Origin: Planctomycetaceae bacterium
GTDB lineage: Bacteria > Planctomycetota > Planctomycetia > Pirellulales > Pirellulaceae
Assembly: GCA_024642205.1 (NCBI GenBank)
Contig: JAHEBQ010000013.1
Span: forward strand, 1-64,000
DNA: 64,000 nt
Direction of reading: 5' to 3'
Positions 18,466-28,265 of this stretch are shown piece by piece (positions within the stretch are counted from its first letter, which is position 1; each line of letters begins with the position of its first letter). The notes under the pieces are model-generated. The model ran no database searches, was not told where the DNA came from, and worked only from the letters and a program-made list of their open reading frames with translations. Position numbers and translations under genes: made by a program.

Positions 18466-19683
18466 TCAGGCGGAATACCATTTTCCCAATCTGTAGACAA
18501 AAACAATAACCGACACGGCAGCCAGACCGACGAAAAGCGTCCACGGTATCGAAACACCTGGTGCAACATCCATTCCGGTATCTTCCAGTTTCATTGCTTT
18601 ATTCCGTTCCATCTTTTTATCTTCGCGTTCGCTTACTTGATTACCTTGTCGTTTTCCAGAATTCGGTGGCATGGATTTCTCGGGATTGGAAATCCTGTCG
18701 AGGTCATGAATGATCAGCCCTCCGCCCAAATCAACACGCGGTTGACCTGAGTTCTGTCCGAAATTACGCCCCCCGTTTTTCTGCATTATTTGTGCGACCT
18801 CGGCGATAACAAACGCAGATCTGGGATCGAAACTCAGGCTCAATTCTGCGGCTCGTTCTCGTTGTTTGTCCCAGCGGTGAATCATTTGAATTCCATACAG
18901 CCAATCACGATTCAGATCGCACTCGCAATCTTGACCACAAACACTGGCCCGGCCGACGAGCTTTTCTTGTTGGATATCTCCACCTACGAGAACTTCGCCC
19001 AACCGTCGCCCCTGGCCGTAGATGATTGCCACCGCAGGCCTTTCGGTCGGATCGATCCCTATCGACTGAAGCAACCATTTTTCCCTTCGCTGCTCTGCAT
19101 TCAAAATCGTTACCATTGCCGGCTCTTTTTCCGCCGGTTTCTCAAGCGTCCACATCTGTTTCTTGAGCTGCTCGATCGCCGCTGCTACGGTCGCCCGGGC
19201 CTCGCCGTCAAGTTGCTCGTTTCCAGATTCAACGATGACGAAGACACAAAGCGAATCGACGACCTGCGTCAGGATTTCTTCCCGCGCCGGAGAATTCAGA
19301 ACCGAATCCAGCACTACATTGAACGTCCCATTGGAATCGGTCGAAACTGGAATCGACATCCCTTCCATTCCAATCAACGCCATCGGTGGCAATGAATCCT
19401 TTGTCTCATTCGAGCCTCCCGGTCGATTGGCTTCCTTCGATCCTGGCTCAACCCAGACGTATCCAACATTGGAGCCTTCGAGCTTTGCCCTCAACATTTC
19501 ATTCCACTGCAAGAATTTCGAAGGGCTGATCTCGTCAGTCTTGGTCAATTGCAACTGCCACGCCTTTCCGTGTACGTTCACGAAAGCGACATCGCGGACG
19601 CTGTATTTGCATCGGACGGTGGACGAACCGAAAACGTGGCAGGTAACCAACAGGCAGGCAGAGACTGCGAGAATTCTTGACAT
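18466..19683 (-). CDS. Secreted, C-terminally anchored protein of unknown function
   Basis: A 405-residue protein with a signal peptide (MSRILAVSACLLVTCHVFG), an extracytoplasmic body and one C-terminal helix (IPWTLFVGLAAVSVIVFVY) ending KWYSA. The body contains a short cysteine cluster, CGQDCECD, and a basic, low-complexity linker near residues 355-380 (EREDKKMERNKAMK). A mid segment, VTILNAEQRREKWLLQSIGI, looks helical. I do not recognise the family. The ATG at 19683 starts the signal peptide. It sits between the PQQ/LamG gene and the permease on the same strand, suggesting a role with that exporter. Confidence 0.8.
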   Translation of the reverse strand: MSRILAVSACLLVTCHVFGSSTVRCKYSVRDVAFVNVHGKAWQLQLTKTDEISPSKFLQWNEMLRAKLEGSNVGYVWVEPGSKEANRPGGSNETKDSLPPMALIGMEGMSIPVSTDSNGTFNVVLDSVLNSPAREEILTQVVDSLCVFVIVESGNEQLDGEARATVAAAIEQLKKQMWTLEKPAEKEPAMVTILNAEQRREKWLLQSIGIDPTERPAVAIIYGQGRRLGEVLVGGDIQQEKLVGRASVCGQDCECDLNRDWLYGIQMIHRWDKQRERAAELSLSFDPRSAFVIAEVAQIMQKNGGRNFGQNSGQPRVDLGGGLIIHDLDRISNPEKSMPPNSGKRQGNQVSEREDKKMERNKAMKLEDTGMDVAPGVSIPWTLFVGLAAVSVIVFVYRLGKWYSA

Positions 19684-19787
19684 TCGTTTTTTATTCCGCC
19701 AACCACCCTGTGTCGACAAACCGTGACACCGAATATCGGACAATGAGTGCCCGGCCGACAATAACTCATTGTAACTTCCAGAGGTCA

Positions 19788-22700
19788 TCACTTTTGGGGG
19801 AATTCCTCATCGACACTGCGTGGCAAAAAACCCAATGAAGTCTCTAACCACGTGCCACAGGAGCATCCGCCACCTCCTTCGGCTGACAGCAGCATCCCTT
19901 GAGCTGGAACTACGCTAATCCAGCAATCCGTGCGGATCCGGTCAAACCGATTCACCTTCCGGGTGCGAACGTCCCACCAGGTCGTTTCCCCCAACCGCGC
20001 AAACATCCCGTTCTTCGATAACGCATAGCTTGCACACCCATGACCACCCGGAAAACCGCGATGAATCGTGGTTCCGTCGGCAAGGCTCAGGACTTCCGGC
20101 CGCAGATACATTAACTCACCTTGCATCGCCGGACGTGAAATATGCTTACCATGATGATTCGCTTCCCAGTCAACGGTCCGCTCCCATTTAGGTTTTCCGG
20201 TTTGCGGATCAAACGCGGCGACGGCAAAATGGTTTTTCGTGGCCTCGGACGCGACAGTGACCAAACAACGGTTTTCCTGCTCACCACCACCCGCCAGGTA
20301 AAGACTTGCGATGTGGCCGGCGAACATGCTCAGCGAATGTTGCCATTTCTTTTCGCCAGTCGCGACGTCCAGACAGACGAGTTTGCAGGCTTGGTCGGCG
20401 TTCAAGGAAATTCTCGGGTTGTCGGAATCAGGAAGTGCTTCCGTCGTGTTCTCAACAAAATAAATCCGGTCGTCCATCACGGTGATCGTTGGATGCAATA
20501 CCAATCCGTCATAGCGCCATTGGAGCTCTCCCGTCTCGGCGTCCATTGAAAACAACTGATCGCCTGCCACGATATGCGTATCATCTCCGCCGGTCGAATC
20601 GAACCACTGCGATTTGCCCCACCACTGCGTATAGATTGCCGACGAATCAACCACGGTACCGAACAACCGATTCTTGTAACAGCTGATAAAACCCCAGCTT
20701 TTACCCTGTGCTGACTTACCAGTTACCGGAATTTCGAATCGGCGGGTGATTCGGCCGTCTTTGCCGTCAACAAACCAGGCCTGATTCTCCGCGGCAACGA
20801 AAACACCGTTTTCGTCTGCACACCAGTTCGAACAATCATGCGGCACATTCCAACGCATCACGGTCGGCGCCTCGACGCTCCACAGAACGGTTCCGCTGTA
20901 GCTGTCCAGCGCAATCATTCTCTGCTGGCCTTGCAGGAATAAACGACCTCCAACCGCCAGTGGCGAAGGCTTGCGGTTTTGACGATCCGTTTGGTACCGG
21001 GGTCCCGGTCGACCAATCCACTGGGTGACCAAGTCCTCCCGGTCCGATGCGTTGGAAAGCGCTTCGCCGCCGAAAGCACTATTATCAGCCTGGCCGTACA
21101 TGTGGCTCCAAACGCCCGAGCCCTCGATCTCGCTGCGTTTCCAGATAACCGCCACGCCGTCGTGGAGAATTCCACCATCCGGCCTCACCAGTCGGCGACA
21201 ACGATCGTCGTCCTGTTGTGAGATCACGATCGATGCGCTGGCGGCCGGTAGCTGATTGATCGGAGTCACACAAACGCTCAAACCATTTCCGTAGACAATT
21301 TCTTTGTCCGCCAGCCACGACTGCCGAATTTCAGCCGCCGTCGATTCTTTCTCAACCACCAGCACGACATTGAACTGACTTTCAATTGCCAGTTGCCTGG
21401 CCCGTTCAACACCGTCGGCGCCGATGACGAACACCAACCCTCGCAGGTTAGGGCTTGCCAGGACCAATTTCTTCGTCGACTCCGACGGCTCTGCGACAAT
21501 TGCTGGCGACCAGTCAAAATGCGTGTCCAGAGAATAGCCTTCAGAGGCACGGGAATGCTCATCGACTCCATCCCGAATTTGATACTGCAATATTCGTCGG
21601 TGCGGCAATCCCTCCAGCATGATCTTGTGTTCCGTAACAGGCAAATCGTCCGCCAAGCGTCGAACCTCGCTTTCAGAAATCAGATCGACGACGGTCGCTC
21701 GATTCCCAACCGTACCGTATGTCAGTTCAACCTGACCTGGCCGAAGGAACCGAGCGTAGGGTCCCCACGAGACGAAATCGGACACAGACCCATTTGCATC
21801 GTCTCGAATTTCAAAATCAGCAGCGGACTCACGGAACGCTCGCGCGACATCGGTTGCCGAAAGCGCGGTGGAATAAATTCGAACCTCCTGCAGTGCACCG
21901 TCAAGCGGGTACGATTCGTTAGAATCCCGGTACGCGCCGATCGTAAAATAACGCCTGTCGGCGTAACTGATCGGACCGGTTTCGGACGTACTGTTTGCAG
22001 CCAGCGAACCGTTGACGTACAGACGCATCTCGCGTCCGTTGTAGGTTCCCACGACCTGGTTCCACGAATTCGGCTTAAACGCTTCCGTGGCAGACAGATA
22101 GGTCAAACCACTTTCGGTGCCTGCAATCGCCAGGCAAAAACAATCGCCTCGATAGCCGAGCAGCCACCCATGTTCCACGGAACCATCATCCTGGATACAG
22201 CCGGCAATCCCGCCCCATTCCTGCGGCTGATCAACGCGAACCCATGACTCGATTGTGATCGAATCGGTTGGCAGCCCCGCTGCGATGTTTTCCTCAACTG
22301 GAAACATCCCGCCGCGAAGTTGTACGGCTTCGAGTCGGTCTGACTTGTTGATCTGGACGATCTCAGCGTTCCCTTGAAGCTTAAGATCCGCATTCGACGA
22401 TTGGTCCTTGACGACAACGTGATCCAGGGTGTGGGTCACCTGCCCGTTTCGCTCGGTATTCTGCATGGCAGTTCGATGGAAGACCCAACGATGAAGCAAG
22501 TTCTTTTCCCGCACCCGCGCAACGCGTGGCGATTCCCAATTCTGTTCCCGAGTCACGTCAGCTTTCACGCCGGATTGCCCCGTTTGGGCATAAACATGGA
22601 TCGCGCCCGAATCCGTCGAAACGATTAAACGCCGACCTGCGACCATCAAACCAAACACCCGCCCATCTGTTTTGGCGGACCAAACCACGTGACCGTTGTC

Positions 22701-23819
22701 GGCATTAACCGCCGTAACGTGATCTCGGCCGCCTACGAACAGGGTCTTCCCAGCCAAAATCAGCTCGAGCGGCTCGTCGACCTCGCGGGACCACTTCAGT
22801 TCGTTGGTCATTCGGGAAGCAGCAAACAGCTTCTGTCCATCGATGACGAAGAAGTCCTCGCCGGAGACGACAATCGAACGTCCACGGGGAAATGACGCCA
22901 CCCGCTCCTTGCCTTTGAATACACCGACCTGGCCCGCCCGCGCCGCGCTGCCCCCTTCGGTCCGAACGACCTCACCCGTTTCGGTCAGCACAACCGTGAC
23001 CCCACCACCTCCGGGCAGGCTGCCGAGGCTCTTTCCATCTGTGCGATCAAACAGGTGAGGCGCGATACGACCTTGCGGAACGATCAGTCGATCTTCTGCG
23101 ACCAGTAGATTGCCCTCCAGCGTCGCGGCTTCATGCCGCACCGAGTATGTATTTTTCTTGTCATCCATACCGCCCGTTTCAGCATTGACTGCACAGATAA
23201 AAGACTCACGCCAGGGGAGGAAGGATGCTCCGAAATAGGCCAGCCCGTCACGAACGGTAATCCCCGTGCGGACCGGAAAGTAACTGATCAATCGATCGTT
23301 ATTGATTAGCCGTCTTTGATCGGCGCCCGCCTGCTTGGAAGGATTGAATTTCCAGACCAGCAAACCCGTTACTCGATCGACACAATAGGCGTTGCCGTCA
23401 TCGCATCCAAACAATACCCGGTCACCGTCGATTGTGGGAGCCAGCCGAATGGGTCCGCCTGCCATGAACGACCAACGCCTTTTGCCATCGGCAAGATCAA
23501 GTGCCATCAATGTGTCCTGGCTTGATGAGCCAAAGAAGACGGTTTCTCCATCACTGACCGGATGGAAGCAGGCATCGTACTGCCGCATCGCCGGAAGGTC
23601 GCGAATCCGGGAAAAAGCGTCCCACCGCGCGGGCCCGTCCCAAGCCGAACTGGGGGGCAGGGGAGACTTCCATTGCCAGGCAAGCTCAAGCCTGGCAGGC
23701 TCGAAATCTTCGCTCGTTACCCCGGATCGACCGTTGTCGAACCGAAACGTATTCCATTGCTGCCCGGCGAGATCGACAGGAATCGCCAGCATCACGATCA
23801 GGCACATTACTTTTTTCAT
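19788..23819 (-). CDS. Giant secreted PQQ-type propeller / LamG protein
   Basis: A 1343-residue exported protein, signal peptide ending VDLAGQ. Residues about 20-440 form a PQQ-like beta-propeller (WNTFRFDNGRSGV, MALDLADGKRRW, AVNADNGHVVW). A LamG/concanavalin domain lies at about 520-690 (ITIESWVRVDQ, GTYNGREMRLYVNGSL, ALQEVRIYSTALS). A central alpha/beta stretch (about 795-900, FVIGADGVERARQLA) follows and may be a degenerate Rossmann fold. A second propeller ends the chain from about 945 (MIALDSYSGTVLW, CLDVATGEKKWQHSL). PQQ itself need not be bound. It is probably an envelope or surface sugar-binding protein and is the first gene of the minus-strand series leading to the ABC system. Confidence 0.88.
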   Translation of the reverse strand: MKKVMCLIVMLAIPVDLAGQQWNTFRFDNGRSGVTSEDFEPARLELAWQWKSPLPPSSAWDGPARWDAFSRIRDLPAMRQYDACFHPVSDGETVFFGSSSQDTLMALDLADGKRRWSFMAGGPIRLAPTIDGDRVLFGCDDGNAYCVDRVTGLLVWKFNPSKQAGADQRRLINNDRLISYFPVRTGITVRDGLAYFGASFLPWRESFICAVNAETGGMDDKKNTYSVRHEAATLEGNLLVAEDRLIVPQGRIAPHLFDRTDGKSLGSLPGGGGVTVVLTETGEVVRTEGGSAARAGQVGVFKGKERVASFPRGRSIVVSGEDFFVIDGQKLFAASRMTNELKWSREVDEPLELILAGKTLFVGGRDHVTAVNADNGHVVWSAKTDGRVFGLMVAGRRLIVSTDSGAIHVYAQTGQSGVKADVTREQNWESPRVARVREKNLLHRWVFHRTAMQNTERNGQVTHTLDHVVVKDQSSNADLKLQGNAEIVQINKSDRLEAVQLRGGMFPVEENIAAGLPTDSITIESWVRVDQPQEWGGIAGCIQDDGSVEHGWLLGYRGDCFCLAIAGTESGLTYLSATEAFKPNSWNQVVGTYNGREMRLYVNGSLAANSTSETGPISYADRRYFTIGAYRDSNESYPLDGALQEVRIYSTALSATDVARAFRESAADFEIRDDANGSVSDFVSWGPYARFLRPGQVELTYGTVGNRATVVDLISESEVRRLADDLPVTEHKIMLEGLPHRRILQYQIRDGVDEHSRASEGYSLDTHFDWSPAIVAEPSESTKKLVLASPNLRGLVFVIGADGVERARQLAIESQFNVVLVVEKESTAAEIRQSWLADKEIVYGNGLSVCVTPINQLPAASASIVISQQDDDRCRRLVRPDGGILHDGVAVIWKRSEIEGSGVWSHMYGQADNSAFGGEALSNASDREDLVTQWIGRPGPRYQTDRQNRKPSPLAVGGRLFLQGQQRMIALDSYSGTVLWSVEAPTVMRWNVPHDCSNWCADENGVFVAAENQAWFVDGKDGRITRRFEIPVTGKSAQGKSWGFISCYKNRLFGTVVDSSAIYTQWWGKSQWFDSTGGDDTHIVAGDQLFSMDAETGELQWRYDGLVLHPTITVMDDRIYFVENTTEALPDSDNPRISLNADQACKLVCLDVATGEKKWQHSLSMFAGHIASLYLAGGGEQENRCLVTVASEATKNHFAVAAFDPQTGKPKWERTVDWEANHHGKHISRPAMQGELMYLRPEVLSLADGTTIHRGFPGGHGCASYALSKNGMFARLGETTWWDVRTRKVNRFDRIRTDCWISVVPAQGMLLSAEGGGGCSCGTWLETSLGFLPRSVDEEFPQK

Positions 23820-23984
23820 GGTCCACCTGTTGGAATTGACACCCAATCTTAACGCGTCGCCAACCCCAAGACATGCTGTATCAGTATTTATTCCCGATTC
23901 AACGCCGGCTTGGCAGCATGCCGGCATTTCTTGCGCATTCCTGGACGCCGGCGTGTGCCACGAAACAGCCCGACGAACGGCGAC

Positions 23985-25742
23985 TCAGGCTGCCAGCTCT
24001 TTGACGGAATTCCATTCCGGTTTGTACCATTTCAGCAACAGGCTCTGCCGGGCAAACCGATAATCCGTGACCGACCGAACGGGAAGCAAAAAGACCTCCA
24101 GATCTTCAGCCTGTCTCATCCAAAGCGCACGCGGCCCCGTCGGATCAAAAGTCGCGATCAGCCTTGACGCCAATTGGCCTGTTTCGCCTGCATACAACGG
24201 GCTGCCATCAAGTTCCCTGATCAGGTAAACGCCGGGGCCCTGGGAAATCGAATCAAAATCCAGTTCCGTCATCCGGCAACCCTGCCGCAATTTCAAGTTC
24301 TTTCTGTTGATCTCAGCAATGCCGAATTCCCTGGGCGTCCGCAGCATCGCTCGGCGCCTCGCATTGCTGCCCTCTTTACGTAACTTCAGCGCAGCCCAAC
24401 GATAATCCAGCGGCGGATATCCAGGAGCAAAACCACTGGCGATCTGATCAAACTGACCAGCGATTCGAGGATCACAAAACAACTCGTCCAGGCTCATGCA
24501 GTACTTATTGCTGATTTGCCGCCAGGCGATTTCGCTGGCGAACACAAACGGACTGACCTGCTTCCAGCCGATCTTTGTTGCCACATTGGTATCGACGTCA
24601 AACGATTTCAATTTGCCAGCCTTTCTAATCCGAAACAGAAACCTGTTTCGCTCGGCGCTGGTTCCAGGGACCGATAGCCGTTCGCAGGCCAGTTGAAAGT
24701 CGTCATTCAAAATCGGATCTGCAACAAGTCGATCAACCGAATAGCCTCGGTTGGAAACGGAAAACGCTTCAACGAGACCGGCCATTTCTGACGCAAGCTC
24801 CTCATGGATCGCTGACTCGCCCGGAAAAAGGCTCAAGGGCTCTTCCTGTTTCCGGGGTTTGCCTTTATCGGCATCCCTGGCATTGAGCGCGTTCATGCTG
24901 GGCTCTTCTGCGCCATCCAGTTTGTCCCCGATCGAAATTCCATCCAGCCGTTTTGTACCCAACCGGACGTAGTCTTTGGAAAGCTCAAATCCAAAGTACT
25001 CCCTCCCCAGTTTCTTCGCGACCGCCAGGGTTGTGGAGCTGCCGGAAAACGGGTCAATGACGACATCGCTTGGGTTGGAACATGCGCGAATGACTCTGCC
25101 AAGTAACTGCTCTGGCATCTGACAACCGTGAAACCCCGCCCGCTCCTTGAACGTGCCGGCGACGCGCGGAAAATACCAGGTATCCTCATCCGGGTTGAAC
25201 CCGTTCACCAATTCCTGCGGTCGCAAGATCCAGGTGTCGTCCGGCATTCGCCCCTCCGGATTCGCGCGCGTATCGTTGTAAACGAGGCGTCGTGCCGAGG
25301 GAACTCGTAAATCCATATCGGCGTGATTGAAAACGAAGTCTTGCCTGTCTTTGACAAAATGAAAAAGATGCGCGTGCGAACGAGTGAATTTTTTCCGGCA
25401 ATTGACTCCAAAGGTGTAATACCAAATTACCCAACTGCGACAATGAAACCCCAGGTTTTGGGCTTCGATTTTCAGCTCGGCCGCATACTCGTCACCTATG
25501 GCCAGCCAAAACGTCCCGTTGTCCTTCAGGACACGGTGAATCTCCGCCATCCAATCATGCGACCAGGCCAGGTATTGGTCATCACCAAGCCGGTCGTCGT
25601 ATTGATCGTATTTGAAACCGATATTGAATGGCGGATCCGCGAATGCCAAGTCAACCGAACCAGCGGGTACTTTCTTCAGTCCCTCAACACAGTCACCTTC
25701 GTGGATCTTCCCCAAAAACTTTGATACTTGTTTGGCCACCAT
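23985..25742 (-). CDS. Beta-class DNA methyltransferase with C-terminal GIY-YIG-like domain
   Basis: A 585-residue protein. DPPFNIGFKYD (motif IV, D36) precedes DPFSGSST (motif I, about 230-237) and FGFELS, the order of beta-class enzymes; a DPPF site suggests N6-adenine methylation. Residues about 285-490 are unassigned and could read the DNA target. The last 90 residues hold GPGVYLI (502-508), LYAGETGQLASRL (516-528, Arg527) and LLLKWYKPEWN to N578, which match the GIY-YIG nuclease pattern. The position of its metal-binding Glu appears to be Gln566, so cleavage may be lost. The ATG at 25742 has GGAGG upstream; one at 25790 adds 16 residues. No separate restriction gene adjoins it. Confidence 0.87.
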   Translation of the reverse strand: MVAKQVSKFLGKIHEGDCVEGLKKVPAGSVDLAFADPPFNIGFKYDQYDDRLGDDQYLAWSHDWMAEIHRVLKDNGTFWLAIGDEYAAELKIEAQNLGFHCRSWVIWYYTFGVNCRKKFTRSHAHLFHFVKDRQDFVFNHADMDLRVPSARRLVYNDTRANPEGRMPDDTWILRPQELVNGFNPDEDTWYFPRVAGTFKERAGFHGCQMPEQLLGRVIRACSNPSDVVIDPFSGSSTTLAVAKKLGREYFGFELSKDYVRLGTKRLDGISIGDKLDGAEEPSMNALNARDADKGKPRKQEEPLSLFPGESAIHEELASEMAGLVEAFSVSNRGYSVDRLVADPILNDDFQLACERLSVPGTSAERNRFLFRIRKAGKLKSFDVDTNVATKIGWKQVSPFVFASEIAWRQISNKYCMSLDELFCDPRIAGQFDQIASGFAPGYPPLDYRWAALKLRKEGSNARRRAMLRTPREFGIAEINRKNLKLRQGCRMTELDFDSISQGPGVYLIRELDGSPLYAGETGQLASRLIATFDPTGPRALWMRQAEDLEVFLLPVRSVTDYRFARQSLLLKWYKPEWNSVKELAA

Positions 25743-25850
25743 TTCCCTCCAGGATGATTGAGCCTTCGCTGGACCGACAAGCTGGCTCATTTGCGCTCAA
25801 GCAGACAATTTAACGACTTGCACGCTGAATTTCGAGTACTCGCAATCCAG

Positions 25851-26600
25851 TCAAAGGCGTGGCGATTCGGGCTCGGGCGTACTTCCATCGCAATTAACAA
25901 GTCCGTCGACACCACTGGCCCGCCATTGCAATCGAACCAAAGATCGGCCGGCAAGTGGATTCCATGACCGCCTCGGTGTTGGCCGTGACTTTGTTAAACA
26001 ACACATCCCCGACCGTTAACGTAAAGGCAACATTGGTTCCAGCAGGAACGAAAGTCAGGGAGCCAGTTCCGGCACCGGCGGATTCAGGAAAAAAGTTGAT
26101 TGCAACTACTTTCTTGCGTGGACAACCTTAATGGCCGAACCGCCGCCGGCGTCAGGGTTGCCGAATCACCCTGTTCGGCGTCCCCCATCCGGAACGAGAC
26201 CCGTTCCACGTCTTTGTTAAAACTGAATGAAATCGATTCACCGTCGTTGCCATCAAATCGTCGACTCTTGGCTCCGGGTGCGCCATGGGTGTAGATTCCA
26301 ATTCCTCCATGGTGATTCTCCAAGCCTCATCGTCCGTGCGTTTCCACCGTTTGTACTTCCCGACATCGTGATTTTAGTCCGCTGATCGTGGTGGATACCG
26401 ACCCCATCGAAAGCAGTGTCGATGCATCGGGAAAGGCATTCCAGTTTCCAGCATTGGATCCCTGAGAGTTACTTGCCGAATTTCACTCCCAAAGCTGATA
26501 ACAACGATTTCGGCGTAAAGCGATTGGCCAACGATTGTAGATAGCAGAACTAGCAGCCAATGGACAGGAAGTCGTATCCTTACAAACTTCCGTATTTGTC
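25851..26600 (-). pseudogene. Decayed PEP-CTERM-type secreted protein
   Basis: Coding-like pieces follow each other on the minus strand in different frames. A signal-like helix (PVHWLLVLLSTIVGQSLYA) lies near 26575. Then come SNSQGSNAGNWNAFPDAS near 26470, NHHGGIGIYTHGAPGA near 26310, SISFSFNKDVERVSFRMG, KVVAINFFPESAGAG near 26100, and TVGDVLFNKVTAN. A TPEPESP remnant lies at 25861-25881. At least three frameshifts separate them, so no full protein can be made. The layout (signal, beta-rich body, PEP box) matches the PEP-CTERM group. Boundaries are approximate. Confidence 0.65.
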
Positions 26601-26948
26601 GTTGATGCGAACCCGCTTCCGACAAGAAACAATTCGTTTGGGCAACCGAATTTTTCAGTTTTTCGTCAACATCCTGACGAACACGGGTCTTGCCGATTCT
26701 TCGGCTCCAGCGGCGCAGCCATGGCAGTGGGCCGCATTTGTGGATGATTTCGAGTCCAGTTAAATATCGGTTGCACGTTTGAGTTGGAAGAAATTCAGGA
26801 TAAGCGAAGGGAAATGAATACTCGACAGAGGCGTTCCGGCATTCCTCGCACGTATCAACAACAACTAAGGGTAGGGAGTCAAGAGTAAACAAAAGTTCCA
26901 GCTTCCTCACGCCCACCTGTTGCTGTTATGGATGATCAATGGCGGAGT
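26601..26948. other. Non-coding stretch between pseudogene and DUF900 gene
   Basis: No gene recognised. A minus-strand open frame crosses part of it and runs into the signal region of the pseudogene; its upstream portion lacks protein-like features. Confidence 0.4.
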
Positions 26949-28265
26949 TCATTTGTTTGACGCATTGAGGATTCCACCCGGATTGTTCACTCGTCGAGCC
27001 AATCGCTCCGGATAGTCGACGGGAAAACTCCAGAAGACTTCCTGCGGATCGCGGACGAGTTCCCGACTCGCTGGCGATCGACCAAGGATGAAGGAGCCGA
27101 TGTCGGAACTGACCCAGGGATCGCGATGAAAATAGCTGTGACCCAGGAAATTGCCGTATGCTTTTTCAGCCCGGGACGCGTCGACCATCTCAATATTGTC
27201 TGTAGCCTTCAGTACGTCCTTTTCCCAATCTTCGAGCTTTCCTACCGATCGCCCCAGACGTTTTTCGTCATGTAACAATTGAGAAAACTCAAGTGCCCGG
27301 TCTTTCGGCGAAGCATAAACGGCAATCCCCCGGGCGAGTTCGAAAAAACGATCGTGGATTGCATTGACGAACTCCATCAGGTCCATGTCCGGTGCCGCGA
27401 GTACCACGCGATCAATCCGGTATTTCTCGCGCACTTCGTCGGCCGAAAGGTTGTGCTCCAGCAAGCGAAGTTCTCGAAGTGCATTGACAACGATTGGCGA
27501 CCCGGCGCTATGAGCAATGATGGTAACCGAATCAAGATTGCATTCCTTTGCCAGGTTGACGATCAATCCCCGAAAGTGCCGGGTGCTGAATGTCGCGTTT
27601 CCCTTGTCGGCGATGTAACCCAGAACATTGGACTCGGAGGGCCATTCAAAACTGATCATCGCACCTTGCCGCCCGGTGTAATGGAATATTTCCGCCGCCA
27701 ACAACGTGTTCTCGATAAAGCTGGTGTTGTAACCATGCACAAAAATACAGACATTTCGATGATCACTGTTGTCGAGTTGCCGGTTCAAGGTCTGCACCCA
27801 GGGATTGTCGACATGCCTGACAACATCGTCTTTAACGAGCCATGGGTCTATTTTGACAGGCTCCGGATTCAACTCGATTCCCGCGAACTCAACCAGGGCC
27901 TTCTTCTTGTCACGGGCATCGACGGTTTCCAGGTACAACTCTTCTTGGGTCAGGCCGTCTCCAATTTTCACTTTTGCGATGCCGAGGGTTGGCGTGTGGC
28001 TTCGGTTGTTTCCAAATGGATCAAGCCCGTCCGGGTTGGACTTCAAATTTCGGCCACTGATCACGAAGATGGAAACGTCCGGATCCGACAACGCGTCAAG
28101 GCAAAGGGTCCCCGGATGTGACATCCCCAATGTCAAGGCAAGCGGGGTCGGCATGAGCACACGCGAGGGCTCTTCCGTCGATGCGCAACCGCCAAGCAAC
28201 AGTACCATCATCGACAGAATGGCACGTGGTCGGGCCGGTCGTAAGGAATGAATTGTCACCCGCAT
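26949..28265 (-). CDS. DUF900-type alpha/beta hydrolase lipoprotein
   Basis: A 438-residue lipoprotein: VLLLGGC gives a lipobox with Cys27. The DUF900 core follows: VCIFVHGYNTSFIENTLLAA, then GAMISFEWPSESNVLGYIAD, NFSTRHFRGL-like ATFSTRHF, and the nucleophile elbow IIAHSAGSPIV. The family is esterase-like; the substrate is unknown. The C-terminal region (SYFHRDPWVSSDIGSFI) is also typical and likely provides the catalytic His. It stands alone, upstream of nothing on its strand. Confidence 0.88.
   Translation of the reverse strand: MRVTIHSLRPARPRAILSMMVLLLGGCASTEEPSRVLMPTPLALTLGMSHPGTLCLDALSDPDVSIFVISGRNLKSNPDGLDPFGNNRSHTPTLGIAKVKIGDGLTQEELYLETVDARDKKKALVEFAGIELNPEPVKIDPWLVKDDVVRHVDNPWVQTLNRQLDNSDHRNVCIFVHGYNTSFIENTLLAAEIFHYTGRQGAMISFEWPSESNVLGYIADKGNATFSTRHFRGLIVNLAKECNLDSVTIIAHSAGSPIVVNALRELRLLEHNLSADEVREKYRIDRVVLAAPDMDLMEFVNAIHDRFFELARGIAVYASPKDRALEFSQLLHDEKRLGRSVGKLEDWEKDVLKATDNIEMVDASRAEKAYGNFLGHSYFHRDPWVSSDIGSFILGRSPASRELVRDPQEVFWSFPVDYPERLARRVNNPGGILNASNK

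Noticed and set aside
21393-22247. 284-codon plus-strand ORF
   Set aside because: Antisense to the PQQ/LamG gene; no motif.
27279-28121. 280-codon plus-strand ORF
   Set aside because: Antisense to the DUF900 lipoprotein gene.
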